From JAMZMI01 sp039970095 (lineage in GTDB: Bacteria > Bacteroidota > Bacteroidia > Cytophagales > Cyclobacteriaceae), in NCBI GenBank assembly GCA_039970095.1, contig JBDVMP010000082.1:62001-126000 (forward strand): a stretch of DNA of 64,000 nt. The letters run 5' to 3'. Shown piece by piece: positions 63,101 through 64,000 of this stretch (its first letter is position 1; the number at the start of each line of letters is the position of its first letter). The position numbers and the translations under genes are program-made. Under the pieces are notes generated by a model. The model did no database searches. It was not told the DNA's origin and saw only the letters and a program-made list of their open reading frames with translations.

Positions 63101-64000
63101 AGTCGCCGCTACAAAATACCATTCTCCTAAATTCATGGTTGTTGATCCGGTCAAGTCAGCATTGTGTCCCCATAGCCACGCTTTCTGAGCGTTCGCACCT
63201 AGTCCAAAAACACCGCCATTGATAATATTATCACCATAGACCATCATGATATCCGGGGAGGCACTGGTTGCGTCTAGTTTCATCCATCCGGCAATGGTTC
63301 TATGAGCCGCACCCAATGGGAATTCTATTGCTTCTCCGCGCATGTAGGAATTGCTACCATTCAAACTAAGAGCTGAAAGGTCACTATCAAAGCGGTCTGC
63401 TACATAGGTTATATCTGTTGCAACGCTGGCGTCATTCCCATTTCCTGATTCATCTAATCCGTTGTTATTGAAAGGAAAGTAAACCAAAAGCTCTTCAGCT
63501 ACAGGCAAACTGTTTTCCAAAACAAGTAAGTTACCGGTCGTATTGGAAACTACGACCATATCATTGACTCCATTACCGGTTAAATCAGCAACCTGAATAC
63601 CTCGGGGTTTATTCTCCGCCGACAGCTCAGAGACTGTGGAAAAAGTAATGGCACTACTTGTGCTTGCATTATCAAGAGTTGTATTTTCAAATACGGAGAT
63701 AATATTTCCATTGTTATCCGTTGCAACAATCTCCGGACGGCCATCATTATTTAGGTCTCCGCTTGTAATCAGCCTCGTAGCGGCGGAAGTAGTGATATCA
63801 AATACATCACCCAAAATCAAACTACCAGGCCCTGACGCCAAATTTCCAAAAACGCGAATACTGTTTGTCCCAAGAAGAGAAACAGCAACATCTTCATAAC
63901 CGTCAGCATTAAAATCATCAACTACCAAATGCCACGGGGTTGAACCGGTGGCATATTGAGTTATCGAGGTAAAGTCTAGGGTACCTACAGTGGAATTATT
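51149..64000 (-). CDS. Giant T9SS-secreted mosaic adhesin (5' end beyond the window)
   Basis: The frame is open from the right edge of the window to the TGA at 51149: more than 4280 residues, with the real start outside. Reading from the N-terminal side: FG-GAP/VCBS repeats (about 63500-64000), two LamG-like sandwiches (62300-63480), plant-type leucine-rich repeats (about 61780-62260; L-T-G-T-I-P), Ig- and cadherin-like domains, a CUB domain (about 60840-61170; C-D-G-G-V-F to W-S-L-N-Y-S), two more LamG (59600-60830), a SusE/SusF-like starch-binding-type domain (about 59000-59600), three LamG (57220-58990), a choice-of-anchor J-type domain (56730-57200), further cadherin, DUF5018-like and sandwich domains, a repeat-propeller region (53990-55200), an eighth LamG (53360-53990), cadherins and a T9SS sorting domain (51149-51400; N-L-Y-P-N-P-V-R-D). 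It is likely a surface or gliding/attachment adhesin. Confidence 0.88.
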   Translation of the reverse strand, partial: NNSTVGTLDFTSITQYATGSTPWHLVVDDFNADGYEDVAVSLLGTNSIRVFGNLASGPGSLILGDVFDITTSAATRLITSGDLNNDGRPEIVATDNNGNIISVFENTTLDNASTSSAITFSTVSELSAENKPRGIQVADLTGNGVNDMVVVSNTTGNLLVLENSLPVAEELLVYFPFNNNGLDESGNGNDASVATDITYVADRFDSDLSALSLNGSNSYMRGEAIEFPLGAAHRTIAGWMKLDATSASPDIMMVYGDNIINGGVFGLGANAQKAWLWGHNADLTGSTTMNLGEWYFVAATYDGSEAVLYLNGIEEARGNLDLNTLSTSVFDIGANTNEGWYTPASLDEIQLFSYALSPSDILSLYETGGLFDEVAIYLFDGDASDGTGNGIDGTVNGATLAVDRFGNADAAYTFDGSSNYINTTQTFANNQPFSASVWVYWDGNTGRHTALSWFEGSLSSRMYLGVTETGNLAFGDSFETGTPLEAGKWVHLVGTYDGNQSRLYIDGIESDVSITGLSYQFNTLTIGRQGTASSEYWDGKIDDIRIYDIALDASEILGLYAENGYEDPREVLMDFYNSTNGDSWVDNSNWGTDAPLDDWYGVDTNEGVVTTLSLAANNLTGTLPASLGSLVSLDYLLLFNNAITGTIPPEYGNLTKATYFNISLNQLTGTIPTELANLTNCNIFSLSRNQLTGDIPGGLASWTNTAGGGIYLYTNQLTGLPDLSGLSAGTVLSVYGNQIGFDDLLPNVALNSSGSALYASPQTLGDPVSLEPAEGEELTLSAIESASGTQYQWYYNDELIEGANLIDHVFNFTSSVEGEYYCVMTNDNVPDVEIRRANYSLSDGVNAAPTVISMQFYGLDNAAANNLPVADFSAEDVDPGESHVFELVDGEGDINNDLFVIEGATLKVAGNIDATAVEYSIRVRVTDSGGASIEEIFLLDITPSHGCDGGVFSNASGTISDGSGVYRYNADFTCDWLIQYPDKSRVLLEFTEFDTEFNYDFLYIYDGENDQAPLLAVLSGSDIPAPLQSGSESVYIRFVSDEYITAGGWSLNYSEVGPVAYYPFNGNGLDVSDNGWDGAVNGPILVNDRFGSPESAYWFNGIDNYIQSGATLTDNAPFSISAWVKWDNATSDYRTIVSWWNAGASGNTYLGTTAGSNELRFGDTWIATGAYLDYGRWVHVVATYDGSNSTIYLDGEYINSSSGNSYGFAGGDLYIGRQGTQNGEYWTNRMDDVLIYDFALSEENVAALYEEGSTDLLAYLPFTSDLSDATDNGFDAYELGSGNGLTTDRFALDGSGVGAYNFDYINASPLELSNTINYDFGSEITVTAWIKPNSFPAADVSIVKNVMNGQGFDLRLSTGDLDPGVTDYTRRVFGDVTGISYGDAGEVYLGNWAHVAFTYSSNGGVRIYVNGQVLVNYGFVEGTEGSAIPVSEGSILIGDGFDGIIDEVQIHRSALSDEEIREVYNQKLWPFEAQALRGPEDVGGEAVRDLSLEPIGGRYVAALDLQAGTYHFRLTDFDEGLPEAFMGDNELDGIADVGGATVTLSQGLYAVGLWETSLGYYLEPITSIGIIGSATTGDDSGWNDDVDLTEIGSGIYQIKNIKLYDGEWKLRVNDTWNYLDWGYLSDGQLEYFGANIFVETGTYTLTVDVINNTYELLETSWGNWDAVAELYFDGDLTDESGYGNDGTSASVSYVTDRFGETGSAFDLPANELVTIPASPEMQLSNGFTMNIWLNPVTNDNAGTIFHSVGSFHNHIYPTEFSWRYFQNGVEISIEGISVEAPTGQWTMLTWVYDGGEMRFYDDGVLVHTEPVYGDIDITGNAYEIGNSYDGYVDDFLWIDGVLSDEEIKGLYNDHLWLYYPLNASATDESGNGYNGVLTRAVGFSDRFGDSNQALYFDGTSDVDAPALPITPKELTVSGWFNASTLVAGSQQIIDLEGVAALAIYDDTDRYIQGILNLGGDYRVLSAPVTSDEWHFAAITYDENFFRFYLDGELVEEIFNTNQILYEADQFEVRLGRFEYTEGNYYTGAADDMRIYDRALSEEELYELYGAFGWLTEQTGILADYPFQGDADDVSGQLNDGLVLGAEPAYDRFGDPNSAFSFNGVDAYIELPEVDYFGGSDQFTVSWWVNPANTEGLTGVLNFGNMQAQVIDGVLYTNLYFGGSGEVSGSTSLSLDEWQHLTLTYDGANTRLYKNGSEVAVTLLSGTVDSRGSGTPSTVGTTNVSEDFFDGEIDDIKVYNRTFSAGEVDELYRTGGFPFGGDILTSLNEDFESACLPASWTEYNSELDLINCGTNANNDSYVNINGYGVGSGESWLITPMIDFNAGNDYFFSVEYSNLYTGPDVEVLYSMDYNGVPNPTGFTWINLTEIETEVNAKTESVGIVNTGDIFLPSLDGTASIAFRYTSDGPDANQSINFSVDDVNVSFITVNENPTALTLSNTNVYEGQEEGTDIGTFITTDPDSDTFTYSLVSGTGTEDDDNGSFAISGDRLITGTGASFSLSGQTAYNILVRTEDNAGGMLDQSFTINVTGTDPADEAHVKSYILPDQIGATTIDTDNAQIYITLADGTSLMALTPTFTISSGASTTHVSGVETDYVNGELYFDVTSSDASVVTTWHVNIRSPHDPWAVQEMNDLLEYVNPAFTISNTSGTETAWSIVSDADNLGNNLLSMSNLNDGSGGMYKSYDLGTSAATVVFRTKIDGSPERLTDVDIHLNGFREQVVLIAPDKILFQRSGLMEVVAGLDFSKWNTFRITADASSGTQMDVELYIGEESTPILTSSSTEATSDNHISFGDGSTTATYASFIDYLIFDKSGAYGPDDLSVASGLIVDGFFRNPTDISLSSTSINEGESAGTQIGVFSTTDADSDTFTYSLVDGSLDNFSFSISGNELFSEATFDFDVKNTYSILVQTEDEQGLTFQKEFTIDVEKVADPADPYAIEWIQKNTPYIGIAQYLNDELVTSVDLYTNYARYQTLIKLSDDGEVTWVSDSIKYVDDPEYYFSHLRADDSGNIYALGHLRGTIEINDTEITSNDGNNGDLIILKYNAAGEIVEHVIIGGSGIENQYGFVVLPSGNLLLSFYFDQFFSFQGKNFDNGISSRALLELDASLNATATSVVHPDNYGSLVLTNEDRLFMTNHGRNAINEFSLIDYSVIATYQLPDAYECYDHTNQMVADGNGDLIFTGIEYTSGSSTSVNNIFAGKFNTGTNTWDWNYIMGSTGGNDEPVRLDVDGDNNVYLAGHYRFSWNVGGVGLPTATLQDIFLAKFDVSGSVLWVHTYGSDEDDYMQALAVDKTNNEVFLTAGFNGSGATVLTETLNNPIGIWLKLSPLGGDGPISVSSIDGFGTYTYNDDQGAGFFNESFDSGITDRFTVEALIRYKGFDGPGDWYNQFVNTAFFTIYVDYDDNENINLQCVVRNRPGQSVSDDYYVGGSVDVEDFGANTWHHIAVTYGEGAMTFFLDGDVLMSNVANYDPMDGVQDFLRLIQEVSGDIDEVRIWNEKRTIDEIRVNIQNEIAASSAGLVGYWPMNTKADDGSGSYTPDATGNGQHLFLEANADILELNLEPTDIQLTNNSVREGLEINTIVGTLSTTDGNSTDSHTYSLVAGTGDVDNARFNINGDELRTSEIFNYTGQTYQIRIQTEDVQGATYQEIFFIGVDQNLNNAPTITGATFDIDENPNNGDIVSDAIQYEDLDGDDITFAITAGNSSGAFAIGSTDGVLTVNDASLFDYESISPKFYTIEITVSDAIESSFASFTINVNNVDEAATFSNFTAPDSYDTGTGGFTVSADIDDPDGLSEVHVFYKRASEEGFNTRSMTDNAGGNYSTTFSGTEIGLISIEYYVETTDILSNKTQSTSKTTSVNRSTSLALDVDNLAGITSGTTVEAYSILAFPFSGATVNGVFTNLMPYDEEKWRLVSYSSSGYSDKKSGGLTAGTGYFFITSESADIDVSGRSVVLDNGVYKINLSPDANGWSLIGNPFQGALDWTAVVQHNIDNAIIGQGDVQTGLQGYNGQFTSQSSLSILEGAFVNSNGSITGFEIPATAVNEAAGGRIARSLNTPEEVFIDELDWSLDLFFETPSYKYSVGGIGINPDAADDHDYHDLAQLPRFSTYLDLTFDDGSTRSIKQSDEFKSWEFQINNSLPEKYIDMTWDIPVSSSRTIIFVDAASRQIYDLSEVRNIKVPNDASAKHQLYYGDKDEIFQHMDLPFDALFNLYPNPVRDYLNLEIYASDNKSVTVEFVSIDGKVAYTEVLDLQRGLTRKQINLVGKNVPEGVYLIKVNTEVLSKFIKQ

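Overview
The window looks like a chromosomal segment of an AT-rich marine-type Bacteroidota, most likely Cytophagales (inferred from gene content, no rRNA or marker gene is present). The evidence is a SusC/SusD polysaccharide utilisation locus with an ECF sigma/FecR switch, many secreted proteins ending in type IX secretion (T9SS) sorting domains, LytTR and HisKA_2 signalling proteins, caspase-like and S74-chaperone surface proteins, and very weak Shine-Dalgarno signals.

Region 1 (1-24769, all minus strand) is one polysaccharide utilisation locus read from right to left: ECF sigma factor, FecR anti-sigma, SusC with an STN signalling domain, SusD lipoprotein, a secreted single-module protein, two large paralogous beta-helix proteins with T9SS tails (the bigger one carries four copies of an exact 765-nt repeat and two CBM3-like domains), an exported polysaccharide pyruvyl transferase-like protein, a second type of beta-helix enzyme, and the start of a GH2 glycosidase that leaves the window. 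The last three genes overlap at stop/start codons (TAATG, ATGA). The likely substrate is a galactose- or fucose-bearing matrix polysaccharide, but the sequence does not settle this.

Region 2 (24770-25857) is a gene-poor stretch with two 14-nt tRNA/tmRNA-3'-end-like sequences exactly 140 nt apart, each followed by a hairpin, next to a small GIY-YIG gene. Region 3 (25858-32964) holds a T9SS cadherin-like surface protein, a fibre-like protein ending in an S74 intramolecular chaperone, and a free-standing LuxR-type DNA-binding domain. Region 4 (33083-45190) is a signalling hub: a LytTR response regulator, a 45-residue lipoprotein, two TPR histidine kinases, then on the plus strand a kinase with an ethylene-receptor-like copper-binding membrane domain, a receiver-only regulator, a REC-PAS-HisKA_3 kinase, a NarL-type regulator, two small envelope proteins and a SiaC-like phosphoprotein.

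Region 5 (45228-64000, minus strand) has two consecutive units. The first in transcription order is a giant (more than 4260 residue) T9SS mosaic adhesin whose stop overlaps the start of a caspase-like protease, closed by a strong terminator. The second is an ECF sigma factor, a small membrane protein, two LPP20-like/DUF4384 exported proteins and a transglutaminase-like protein. The most notable items are the ethylene-receptor-like kinase, the amplified 155-residue module that also occurs as a stand-alone PUL protein, and the caspase/DUF4384/transglutaminase neighbourhood.
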